Positions 60,901-64,000 of a stretch of 64,000 nt of DNA are shown one piece after another. Positions within the stretch are counted from its first letter, which is position 1. The number at the start of each line of letters is the position of its first letter. The notes below the pieces were generated by a model. That model was not told the origin of the DNA. It saw nothing but the letters and a program-made list of their open reading frames with translations, and searched no databases. This stretch comes from Tanypteryx hageni (lineage: Eukaryota; Arthropoda; Insecta; Odonata; Petaluridae): NCBI GenBank assembly GCA_028673005.1, contig CM054116.1:78504572-78568571 (forward strand), in the 5' to 3' direction. The translations under genes were made by a program, and so were the position numbers.

Positions 60901-63495
60901 TCGACTGGAAGAACATCGGCTGTTTTTTCGGCAGCAGCTCATCTGGTGTTGCTTAGAAAAGGTCGTAGCAGTGATTTATCTTGCCTTTAATAGTTACTTT
61001 TAGCCAATTGATATTTGATTTCTGGATATGGGAAAGGAGTTACTTCATTTCCAGTAATAATAGGTAATGTATTTCCGTATTTTTAAAAATAATTTTTGCA
61101 AAGTACCACGAATAAACTAATATAAGTTTTAAATATTATTTTGGACGAGCCTAAATATTCTCATTGGTTTTGTAATATACAAATATATATAAATAATATG
61201 TACATATATTATATAATCTACACCATAATTTATTAATATTTTAGAATACATATAATTACATGAAATGTGTGTGGGTGATGGGCGCAATGTTTAATTAAAT
61301 TAAGTGTAATTATTCCAAAAATTATGCCACGAGCATAAAAATTTGTTTTCAGGTTAAGAACTAATTGCAATAACTAATATTAACAAAATTACTAATGACA
61401 ATTTTCTATGCACAATTTTTATAATCTAAATGTAAAAGTTGATATTTTTTATAATTAAATATGAATAAAATATTTTTCCTAAATTAAAACGCAGTTAAAA
61501 CAACATAATCCTGCATGTTTAAAGAGAATAAATAATAAAATTTAGCTTCAGAATATTAATATTAGCTTTTATATAAATTTCTATCCGAAAACGTACATAT
61601 TCATCAAAAAAGCCCTGGCATTTTTTGCATATTTGATGAAGGCTGGCAGCAAAAGGGTTAAATAAATATTTCAAAATAACGGATAAGTAACAAGAGTCTA
61701 CACCCACTTCCGGTAGAATGATTTTTACCAAAAATAATCAGTTCTTCTGACTTTTACATAAATGTTAAATATAAAATTTCGTGTTGACCATATTAATAGT
61801 TTTTGAGTTAGAGCTCCCACAAAAATGCTATCACATACAAACACACATCGAGAAAATGGTCAAAATGTGTTCAGGGGACCTCAAGGTGTATTTCCGTTGT
61901 AATCTCGAAGTTGATTTTTTTCATGAATACTATACTACACGGAGAAAGTAAAAATCTGATGTGGCCACCACATGACTTGCTCCATATCTGAAATAATTCT
62001 AAAAATTACAAATAGGTTACATAATAGTAAATATTTTAAGAATGCGAGAAAATTTTAGACTTTACCAAGAACAGAAATAAAATCATACCATAGCTTTTTG
62101 ATATTGGATATAGCCACAAAGCTCCAACAATTAAGAAAAGAAAAAGGGACGTTACTAAGATGTAACTAAGCATCAATTGTTGACAATAGTCGTAAGGTGG
62201 CGTGGTGGTGGCAGCTAAAAATTTAAGGTATCTCTTAAACAATGTATTATATGTGAAAATGTTACAAACAAAGGTTGTAGAAAATTAAATTCCCTATGAC
62301 TTTTATTCCAATACATTTTTACTTTCTCCATATACGTAGTATAGAGGAAAGTATTGTTTTCATGAAAAAAATCAACTTCGAGATTTTAACGGAAATACAC
62401 GTTTTGAGGTCCCCCGAAGACGTTTTGAAAATTTTCTCAATGTCTGTGTGTATGTGATAGCTGTTTTGTGGGTGCACTAACTCAAAAACTACTAATCAGG
62501 TCAACGCGAAATTTTATATTGAACATTTTTATGAAAGTCACAAGAACTAATTAGTTTTTGGTAAAAATCGGTCAACTGGAAGTGGGTGTTTACTCTTGTC
62601 ACTTATCCATTATTTTCAGCAAATATTGGGATAATCATATGGCCTCTGATATTAATTATTTAAACAATATATTTAAAACACTGATTTGATTGTGCATGAA
62701 AGCCAAACCAGATCATGGCATATCTTACTTATTTTTCATATAGAAATGAAATATTTTTGGAATACTTTTATGATAATCCCATCATATTTGATGGACAATT
62801 ACAGTAGTAATATTATAAATGACATATAAATGTTGTTAATTTTAAAATTAGGATAACAAATGCAACCCACAAAACAAAGTGTCTAGATGCAAGAAGTGTT
62901 ATTTTCCAAATAAAGAAGTGAAGCCCATTTACTGCTGAGATGGTAAACTAAAAGGATGCAGCTAGTTGCCGGAGACGCTTCGTGATGGAATATTACAGCA
63001 TAACCATAGCAAACAGCTGAGAAAACAGCATGCCATATATATACGGCATAGCCAGATGAGTGATTAAAAGCCTTCAAAGCACGCTTAAACCCAGAAGGAT
63101 TGAAATAATTGGATTTCGAGGTTTAACAATGTAATTTGCAGGCAAGGCAACATCCCATTAAAATGCCAAGATTTCAGCAAAATACGCAAATTAAACTCAT
63201 CACTCATTCAGAGGTAGGTTGAATTTTCGCAGGTACATGGCAAATCGGAAATAGGATTAAATAAGAGAGTTACCTCGGTTAGTTACCTCAAATTCAAATT
63301 CAGCAAATATTTAACGGTGAAAATATAGAGAAGATATATATAAAAAACTAACCTCATTTCCATAACAGAGCAAGTGATGCACCGTTATAAGTGCTTTAAA
63401 TACGACAACCCAATTGGTGTTCTGTGACCGTTCTATCAACAAGTTCGCCAGCTGAGGGATGGACACATTCGGCTCATTTGTGCAATGAAGCAGAT
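18745..63495 (-). CDS. lap: Clathrin adaptor LAP (AP180/PICALM family), N-terminus missing, 16 exons in window
   Basis: ANTH-domain clathrin assembly protein. In this family the ANTH domain binds PI(4,5)P2 and VAMP-type SNAREs, and the unstructured tail recruits clathrin, AP-2 and EH-domain proteins during endocytosis and synaptic-vesicle recycling. Exons on the minus strand: 63495-63353, 51096-51021, 47233-47131, 46715-46507, 46346-46240, 46009-45968, 44591-44497, 43023-42834, 37773-37615, 37531-37393, 32725-32633, 30762-29917, 27916-27769, 26366-26264, 26094-26017, 18966-18745. All phases join, giving 917 residues plus a stop; an optional 12-nt microexon would add four. Residues 1-258 are ANTH ([40 protein letters not shown]). 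The tail has NPF near 339, 389 and 465, DLF near 360, 492 and 552, DLL near 382 and a terminal DPFGAL. About 45 N-terminal residues, including the lipid-binding lysines known in the family, lie past the right edge. Family identity is near certain; isoform structure is inferred. Confidence 0.95.
20340..21035 (+). repeat. Degenerate tandem repeat, roughly 70-100 bp period
   Basis: The blocks AAAAGAAATGTTA(C/T)CACTTT, TAATGCTAG-like and GGTTTTCATTT...CTGTTATG recur at least five times in the same order with substitutions and indels. Best seen at 20540-20700 and 20860-20990. Confidence 0.65.
21140..21400 (-). mobile_element. Retroelement-like fragment with CTGATGA...GAAAC motif
   Basis: On the minus strand CTGATGA (21211-21205) is followed 13 nt later by GAAAC (21191-21187), within CCTGATGATGCTGTATCAGG and CGAAACTGGTCG. 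Similar words occur at the ends of several arthropod retroelements. A full hammerhead fold was not demonstrated. Confidence 0.35.
21405..21628 (+). repeat. Dispersed repeat, copy 1 (inverted copy at 62617-62825)
   Basis: Shares GATCTGGTTTGGCTTTCATG, TGTTTAAATAATTA and TATTTGCTGAAAATAA with the reverse complement of 62617-62825, in the same order over about 200 bp. Confidence 0.8.
21630..24470. other. Intron of lap with no recognisable gene
   Basis: AT-rich sequence with no motif-bearing reading frame on either strand. It is part of the 7-kb last coding intron. Confidence 0.5.
24475..24815 (+). mobile_element. Fragment related to the 33.6-34.4 kb TIR element
   Basis: Shares many words in order with 33805-34137: AATT(T/G)GACAATTTCTA, ATTAAAACAAAAATGTTTA, ATCATTTTACAAATCTTCTA and ATTTATGGTTCACATTTT. 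No terminal repeats were located. Confidence 0.7.
25422..25487. repeat. Perfect 32-bp-arm palindrome with 2-bp loop
   Basis: Arm AAAAGGAGAAAAGAACACTT and 12 further bases is repeated exactly in inverse at 25456-25487, separated only by CC. It lies in the last coding intron of lap. Confidence 0.95.
26017..26094 (-). CDS. lap: lap exon [20 protein letters not shown]
   Basis: Twenty-six whole codons between acceptor TTTTCCAG and donor CCAATG|GTAAGT. Met/Gly/Pro-rich low-complexity tail, phase 0 at both ends. Confidence 0.87.
26264..26366 (-). CDS. lap: lap exon [20 protein letters not shown]
   Basis: Acceptor ATATCACAG, donor CCAATG|GTAATT. Reads [20 protein letters not shown] then [14 protein letters not shown], aligned with the QW..GEKKLTGG-NWQPK region of vertebrate CALM. 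It ends in phase 0. Confidence 0.9.
26614..27696 (+). mobile_element. Tigger (pogo-type) transposon, decayed
   Basis: Left end CAAGCATCCCTCGTTATAAT, right end inverted CAGGCATCCCTCACTTAGTG, each bordered by TA (26612-26613, 27697-27698). This resembles the Tigger1 terminal sequence. On the plus strand near 27380-27465 a transposase remnant reads [20 protein letters not shown] then ALKLAGSAI, matching the N-terminal helix-turn-helix of Tigger transposases. Confidence 0.85.
27769..27916 (-). CDS. lap: lap exon with DLDSSLASL block
   Basis: Acceptor TTTGCTTAG, donor GTCAA|GTAAGT. Encodes [20 protein letters not shown] then [20 protein letters not shown] and [17 protein letters not shown](S/N)L is a hallmark of the CALM/AP180 tail. 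It ends in phase 2; using AAG|TAAG instead would break the frame with the next exon. Confidence 0.93.
27980..29640. other. Intron of lap, no gene recognised
   Basis: Only short unrelated reading frames; a small hairpin ATATCTTGATG/CATCAAGATAT lies near 28558-28585. No transposon ends were identified. Confidence 0.45.
29694..29770 (-). other. lap: Candidate 77-nt cryptic/poison exon or zero-length splice point in lap
   Basis: A long pyrimidine tract ending CCTGACAG stands before 29770, and TTTTTTGCAG|GTAAGT ends the block at 29694. In the phase required by the preceding exon it hits a stop after eight codons, so inclusion would truncate the protein. The CAG|GTAAGT junction also has the form of a recursive splice point. 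Confidence 0.25.
29917..30762 (-). CDS. lap: lap 846-nt GC-rich, Pro/Ala/Gly-rich tail exon
   Basis: Acceptor TTCTCCGCAAG, donor GCAG|GTGAAT; 282 codons, phase 1 at both ends. Reads [20 protein letters not shown] onward, with [26 protein letters not shown] and [19 protein letters not shown]. The run of small and proline residues and repeated DLF/NPF sites resembles the AP180-type tail. Its base composition is much richer in GC than the flanking introns, which also creates long spurious antisense frames. Skipping it would join GGP directly to AMGG in frame and give a shorter, CALM-like tail. Coding status is well supported; alternative use is inferred. Confidence 0.9.
30770..32620. other. Intron of lap, no gene recognised
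   Basis: AT-rich, no motif-bearing frame and no terminal repeats noticed. Confidence 0.5.
32633..32725 (-). CDS. lap: lap exon [20 protein letters not shown]
   Basis: Acceptor GCATTTCAG, donor CCTG|GTAAGT. Reads [20 protein letters not shown] then [10 protein letters not shown]; FxSVFG resembles a conserved CALM/LAP tail block. Phase 1 at both ends, so it is a frame-neutral cassette. Confidence 0.9.
33060..33110. mobile_element. Solo Tigger-like terminus
   Basis: CAGTACAACCCCAACTATCC followed by GAACTGG and GGTTCGGATAA resembles a single pogo/Tigger terminal repeat with an internal palindrome (ATCCGAAC/GTTCGGAT). No convincing partner end was found. Confidence 0.4.
33202..33540 (+). repeat. 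187-bp tandem duplication, diverged
   Basis: TTCT(T/G)GAATTTTTAT(C/T)TCCA occurs at 33204 and 33391, and both copies continue with TTGTAATTAT, GTGGTAAAT and ATACCTTACAGATCATA. Confidence 0.8.
33580..34398 (+). mobile_element. Non-autonomous TIR element, TA target, pogo/Tigger-like
   Basis: Ends CACCCAATCCCCAACTAACA and inverted CACCCAGTCCCTGACTAACA, bordered by TA at 33578-33579 and 34399-34400. The interior includes a short acidic reading frame ([19 protein letters not shown]), possibly the C-terminus of a lost transposase. Confidence 0.82.
34410..37380. other. Intron of lap; a solo hAT-like end, otherwise nothing recognised
   Basis: CAGTTTGGGAACCACTG at 35897-35913 is a hAT-like terminus without a visible partner; GGGGGTT-rich repeats precede it. 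No exon or gene could be supported elsewhere in the interval. Confidence 0.4.
37393..37531 (-). CDS. lap: lap exon with DLL and NPF motifs
   Basis: Acceptor TTTTTGCAG, donor AAATG|GTAAAT. Encodes [20 protein letters not shown], then an Ala/Pro stretch ending MWISNG. DDLLQL is a DLL/clathrin-box-like site and NPFADMF an EH-ligand-like site. It ends in phase 1. Confidence 0.92.
37615..37773 (-). CDS. lap: lap exon with NPF and DLF motifs
   Basis: Acceptor TTATTTTCAG, donor GTGCAG|GTACTG; phase 0 at both ends (53 codons), so skipping it would keep frame. Contains STNPFLSSS (an EH-domain ligand type) and PIVDLFGSP (an AP-2 appendage ligand type). Confidence 0.92.
38200..38660 (-). pseudogene. 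Jerky/Tigger-like transposase N-terminal fragment, minus strand
   Basis: Minus-strand frames read [20 protein letters not shown] then [20 protein letters not shown], which follows the pattern of Tigger/jerky N-terminal HTH domains (..A..L(A/G)IP...FKAS.GW). A second stretch reads [20 protein letters not shown]. Frames are broken. The orientation is opposite to the adjacent element at 38790-40340. Confidence 0.5.
38790..40340 (+). pseudogene. Jerky/Tigger-family transposase pseudogene
   Basis: Reads [73 protein letters not shown], then [35 protein letters not shown] and [16 protein letters not shown], the domain order of jerky/Tigger transposases. Family knowledge expects Asp in (N/F)ADET and (I/V)DN.SAHP; here they are Glu and Asn, and stops and frameshifts interrupt the frame. 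Only the third acidic site (PQDQG) looks intact. It sits in the intron between the 37773 and 42834 exons. Confidence 0.88.
40700..41770 (-). pseudogene. Penelope-like reverse transcriptase fragment
   Basis: On the minus strand: [20 protein letters not shown] at the right, then [20 protein letters not shown] and [11 protein letters not shown], then [19 protein letters not shown], and [11 protein letters not shown] near 40740. The order KIHK..PLRPIVS, then SPxxANLF, then Y(I/V)DDIF is that of Penelope-like element RT. Several frame breaks separate the blocks. No GIY-YIG endonuclease was recognised, so it looks truncated. Confidence 0.82.
42430..42495. mobile_element. Possible hAT-like terminus
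   Basis: GC-rich GGCCCCGGGGCATTGCCCCG lies shortly before CTAGTTCCATCACTG, resembling ends of some hAT MITEs. No partner end is certain. Confidence 0.3.
42507..42692. mobile_element. Short MITE with CAGT ends and TA target
   Basis: Left CAGTCAAAACCCGATTTAGC; right inverted CAGTGACATTCTGATTTAGC; each bordered by TA at 42505-42506 and 42693-42694. The length is 186 bp and it is non-coding. The type is pogo/Tigger-like. Confidence 0.75.
42834..43023 (-). CDS. lap: lap exon: start of the flexible tail
   Basis: Acceptor CCTGTTTAG; donor AAG|GTGGAT, a weaker than usual site. Reads [20 protein letters not shown] then [18 protein letters not shown] and on to [12 protein letters not shown]. It resembles the NALSSTSSSFGTAAA stretch of Drosophila LAP as I remember it. 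It ends in phase 0. A five-kilobase transposon-filled intron follows. Confidence 0.92.
44497..44591 (-). CDS. lap: lap exon: end of [22 protein letters not shown]
   Basis: Acceptor TTAACAG and donor GCCAG|GTTTGT. Encodes [20 protein letters not shown] and [11 protein letters not shown] plus two bases of a Ser codon. APSSLL(D/M)xLEQHL is diagnostic for the AP180/CALM family. Confidence 0.96.
45148..45246 (-). other. lap: Candidate in-frame 99-nt cassette exon inside lap
   Basis: Between the DIPDLTK exon and the APSSLL exon there is an open 33-codon block. It has acceptor TTTGTCAG and donor AAG|GTAAAT and is phase 0 at both ends, as its neighbours require. It would encode [20 protein letters not shown] and 13 more residues. 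The pyrimidine tract is weak and I recognise no homologous insert, so chance is a real alternative. Confidence 0.3.
45968..46009 (-). CDS. lap: lap 42-nt exon [14 protein letters not shown]
   Basis: Fourteen whole codons between acceptor CATTCCAG and donor AAG|GTAAAA. The peptide [14 protein letters not shown] matches the strongly conserved end of ANTH. The exon is phase 0 at both ends. Confidence 0.96.
46240..46346 (-). CDS. lap: lap exon: ANTH C-terminal helices
   Basis: Acceptor GCATTTCAG and donor GCTGAG|GTATGT. Encodes [20 protein letters not shown], then [15 protein letters not shown]. In CALM the equivalent C-terminal helices form the VAMP-binding face (established knowledge). It ends in phase 0. 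Confidence 0.97.
46507..46715 (-). CDS. lap: lap exon: ANTH core helices
   Basis: Acceptor TATTTTAG and donor TTAG|GTAAGA. Encodes [20 protein letters not shown], then [20 protein letters not shown] and [20 protein letters not shown], ending YNDGIINLL plus one base of the next Glu codon. This is the helical repeat region of ANTH. Confidence 0.97.
47131..47233 (-). CDS. lap: lap exon: ANTH segment [18 protein letters not shown]
   Basis: Acceptor TTTTGTTGCAG and donor GG|GTAAGT. It reads [18 protein letters not shown], then [17 protein letters not shown], one of the most conserved ANTH stretches. It starts in phase 1 and ends in phase 2. The next exon supplies the last base of a Gly codon. Confidence 0.96.
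47240..51000. other. Intron of lap, no gene apart from the candidate microexon
   Basis: AT-rich. A CTCAG|GTAAGG word near 48105 resembles paired splice sites, but any upstream exon would hit an immediate stop. No transposon ends were seen. Confidence 0.45.
49267..49278 (-). CDS. lap: Candidate 12-nt alternative microexon of lap
   Basis: A 12-base block is flanked on the minus strand by ACAAAAG before it and GTAAGTG after it, about 26 nt downstream of a pyrimidine-rich tract. It is phase 1 at both ends, so inclusion turns VQ-G-YDMS into VQ-GARVG-YDMS without changing frame. The junction between the KSGVQ and GYDMS exons is a point where I recall insect LAP isoforms differing, but that memory was not checked. 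The splice sites are visible; use as an exon is inferred. Confidence 0.45.
51021..51096 (-). CDS. lap: lap exon: ANTH segment [13 protein letters not shown]
   Basis: Acceptor TTTACAG precedes 51096 and donor CCAAG|GTAAGT follows 51021. It encodes [20 protein letters not shown] then KSGVQ, plus the first base of a Gly codon (phase 1 end). A 12.3-kb intron full of transposons separates it from the preceding exon. Confidence 0.95.
52592..53100 (+). pseudogene. piggyBac 5' end with transposase N-terminus, truncated
   Basis: TTAA then CCCATGAGAACGCACC marks a piggyBac-type left end. Downstream lie a short leader, a donor-like AAAG|GTGAGT, an acceptor-like CCTTTAG, then [10 protein letters not shown] and, after a frame shift, [20 protein letters not shown] then CKICNYEF. 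An acidic start of this kind is typical of PGBD-type transposases. The rest is missing. Confidence 0.65.
53491..54186 (+). repeat. Unnamed TIR repeat, copy A
   Basis: Starts TACTTTCTCCATATACGTAT and ends near TATGGAGAAAGTCATTTGG and CCACATCAGATTT. The inverted termini TTTCTCCATA/TATGGAGAAA define the family. The interior has CATGAAAAAAATCGACTTC, CTCAAAAACTA and CCGGAAGTGGGTGTTTACTC. Confidence 0.8.
54778..54850. repeat. Inverted repeat with 8-bp insertion in one arm
   Basis: ACATAGTAATTACCAAC and ATTGTT on the left match AACAAT and GTTGGTAATTACTATGT on the right. The left arm carries an extra TTACCAAC. Confidence 0.75.
55894..56283. mobile_element. piggyBac-type MITE, TTAA target
   Basis: TTAA (55890-55893) then CCCTTAACTGGTATGG; right end CCATACCAGTTAAGGG then TTAA (56284-56287). 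The 16-bp ends are exact inverses. The 390-bp interior is non-coding. It lies within the hAT element. Confidence 0.92.
58733..59412 (-). repeat. Unnamed TIR repeat, copy B
   Basis: Reverse orientation of copy A: begins on the plus strand with AAATCTGATGTGGCCACCAC and ends TATATGGAGAAAGTAAAAAT. Carries the same interior blocks, inverted. Confidence 0.8.
59413..59763 (+). repeat. Unnamed TIR repeat, diverged copy C
   Basis: Shares TTCATGAAAAA, TAAAATCGGTCTACTCGAAG, TTTATTCTTGTCA and the terminal ATATGGAGAAAGTCATTTTT with other copies, but with many differences and a shorter 5' part. Confidence 0.6.
59764..60443 (+). repeat. Unnamed TIR repeat, copy D
   Basis: TACTTTCTCCATACATAGTA to GGTATGGAGAAAGTC; the interior is nearly colinear with copy A, including CCACCACGCCACCTACC and TTTTTCTTTTCTTAATTGTT. 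Confidence 0.85.
60445..60575 (+). repeat. Unnamed TIR repeat, copy E (5' part only)
   Basis: ACTTTCTCCATATACAAGTA followed by CATGAAAAAAGTTGAATTTG and ACATGTTTTGACTATTTTCT; breaks off at about 60575, where an inverted copy begins. Confidence 0.75.
60585..61950 (-). repeat. Unnamed TIR repeat, copy F, split by a TTAA insertion
   Basis: The minus-orientation copy runs from 60585 to TTAA at 60694 and resumes at TTAA 61658 with ATAAATATTTCAAAATAACG, continuing to ACACGGAGAAAGTAAAAAT. Intact copies are continuous across that point (AATATTTAA...CAAATATTTCAAAATA in minus orientation), so the intervening block is an insertion. Confidence 0.82.
60695..61657. mobile_element. piggyBac-type element inserted in repeat copy F
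   Basis: TTAA, then CCCTTATACTGCGAGCCGG; right end GGCTGGCAGCAAAAGGG, then TTAA. The inverted termini match at most of the first 17 positions. The 963-bp interior has two overlapping short plus-strand frames (60736-60990, 60774-60956) with no recognised motif. The ends are GC-rich in AT-rich DNA. Confidence 0.85.
61951..62330 (-). repeat. Unnamed TIR repeat, copy G
   Basis: Starts AAATCTGATGTGGCCACCAC as copy B does, and runs to TTCCAATACATTTTTACTTT, where copy H begins in the other orientation. Confidence 0.78.
62320..62616 (+). repeat. Unnamed TIR repeat, copy H (5' part)
   Basis: TACTTTCTCCATATACGTAG to GTGGGTGTTTACTCTTGTCA and CCATTATTTT, where it joins the dispersed repeat at 62617. 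Confidence 0.82.
62617..62825 (-). repeat. Dispersed repeat, copy 2 (inverted relative to 21405-21628)
   Basis: Reverse complement of the 21.4-kb copy with about 20-25% differences by eye; CATGAAAGCCAAACCAGATC and TTAATTATTTAAACAATAT are the clearest shared words. Confidence 0.8.
62830..63345. other. Intron of lap next to the first exon in the window
   Basis: No gene or transposon end recognised. Confidence 0.5.
63353..63495 (-). CDS. lap: lap exon: ANTH helices 2-4, first exon in window
   Basis: Acceptor TTGTTGCAG lies just right of 63495 and donor GAG|GTTAGT at 63353. The first codon takes one base from the missing upstream exon. It encodes 48 residues including [19 protein letters not shown] and [20 protein letters not shown], closely matching the insect LAP and vertebrate CALM ANTH domain. 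It ends in phase 0. Confidence 0.95.
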
Positions 63496-63499
63496 CTGC

Positions 63500-64000
63500 A
63501 ACAAAAGGATACATTATGTCATTACTTTCTATCAACAAAAATAACAAAACAATTCAAATCATACATCAGCTATTTGTAAAATACACAAGCCAACAACTGC
63601 ACAGTCATAATACACAAAATAACCAACATTTAAAATAAAAAATATCTAAATATCGATAAAAATTGCTAATATTTATGACTAGCAAGTGATGGTGTGATTC
63701 AAGAAATTCTTTAAAATACAAAACTAGCAGCAAAATTCAATTATTATTACAAACAAAGCTAAACAGTTATATACACAGGGATGTTACATGAGGTGACTGA
63801 GAAAGATGCAAGTGGTGGCACTTTTCTTAGGGCAGAATTATAGCAGTGCTGCCAATGATCTTCACCTGCATGACGTAGGCATCTTTTTGACATTTTATGT
63901 CAGGCAATAGGTTTCATGTAGCGGCTCTACATATACACCAATCTTTAATGAAGAACTTCACTTAAAATTAAGTTAGTGTATAGGTCCCACTCAAACCGAG
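63500..64000. other. Upstream intron of lap, runs off the window
   Basis: No exon seen. The preceding lap exon, which should encode the KKKH-type lipid-binding stretch, is not in these 500 bases. Confidence 0.6.

Noticed and set aside
1..64000. tRNA, rRNA, CRISPR array, bacterial operon or prophage
   Set aside because: No cloverleaf, rRNA core or regularly spaced spacer array was seen, and intron structure and transposons are eukaryotic.

Overview
The window is AT-rich, intron-rich animal DNA, almost certainly from an arthropod and most likely an insect. It has multi-kilobase introns packed with mariner, Tigger/pogo, hAT, piggyBac, Helitron and Penelope-like remnants. The species cannot be named from the sequence. 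No bacterial genes, rRNA, tRNA or CRISPR array were seen.

One host gene accounts for nearly all supportable coding sequence: the insect orthologue of the endocytic clathrin adaptor LAP (like-AP180; vertebrate PICALM/CALM and SNAP91/AP180), on the minus strand. Sixteen coding exons were placed from 63495 down to a stop codon at 18747..18745. Reading phase is conserved at every junction, giving 917 residues in the window. The first coding exon or exons, roughly 45 residues with the N-terminal lipid-binding lysines of the ANTH domain, lie beyond the right edge. Exons from 63.5 to 44.5 kb encode the folded ANTH domain. Exons from 43.0 to 18.7 kb encode the flexible tail with NPF, DLF/DPF and DLL adaptor-binding motifs, ending in DPFGAL. 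An 846-nt GC-rich, Pro/Ala/Gly-rich exon (29917..30762) can be skipped without changing frame. A 12-nt microexon (49267..49278) and a 99-nt in-frame cassette (45148..45246) are further candidate splice modules. A splice donor beginning one base after the stop suggests a 3'UTR intron and a terminal UTR exon near 14.9 kb.

Layout: 1-9 kb is intergenic, with small hAT and foldback MITEs, a 74-bp tandem repeat and an (AT)n tract. 9-18.7 kb is AT-rich, probably holding the lap 3'UTR, with a mariner (15.4-16.7 kb) and a Helitron-like element (17.6-18.2 kb). 18.7-51.1 kb holds 15 of the 16 exons; their introns contain Tigger elements (26.6 and 33.6 kb), jerky/Tigger transposase remnants (38.2-40.3 kb) and a Penelope-like reverse-transcriptase fragment (40.7-41.8 kb). 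51.1-63.35 kb is a single 12.3-kb intron with layered insertions: piggyBac-type ends around a hAT element that itself contains other elements, then a cluster of copies of an undescribed TIR repeat, one of them split by a TTAA insertion. 63.35-63.5 kb is the first exon in the window.

I found no convincing new molecular system. The best leads are the frame-preserving splice modules of lap, the unnamed TIR repeat family and the well-bounded nested transposon history.
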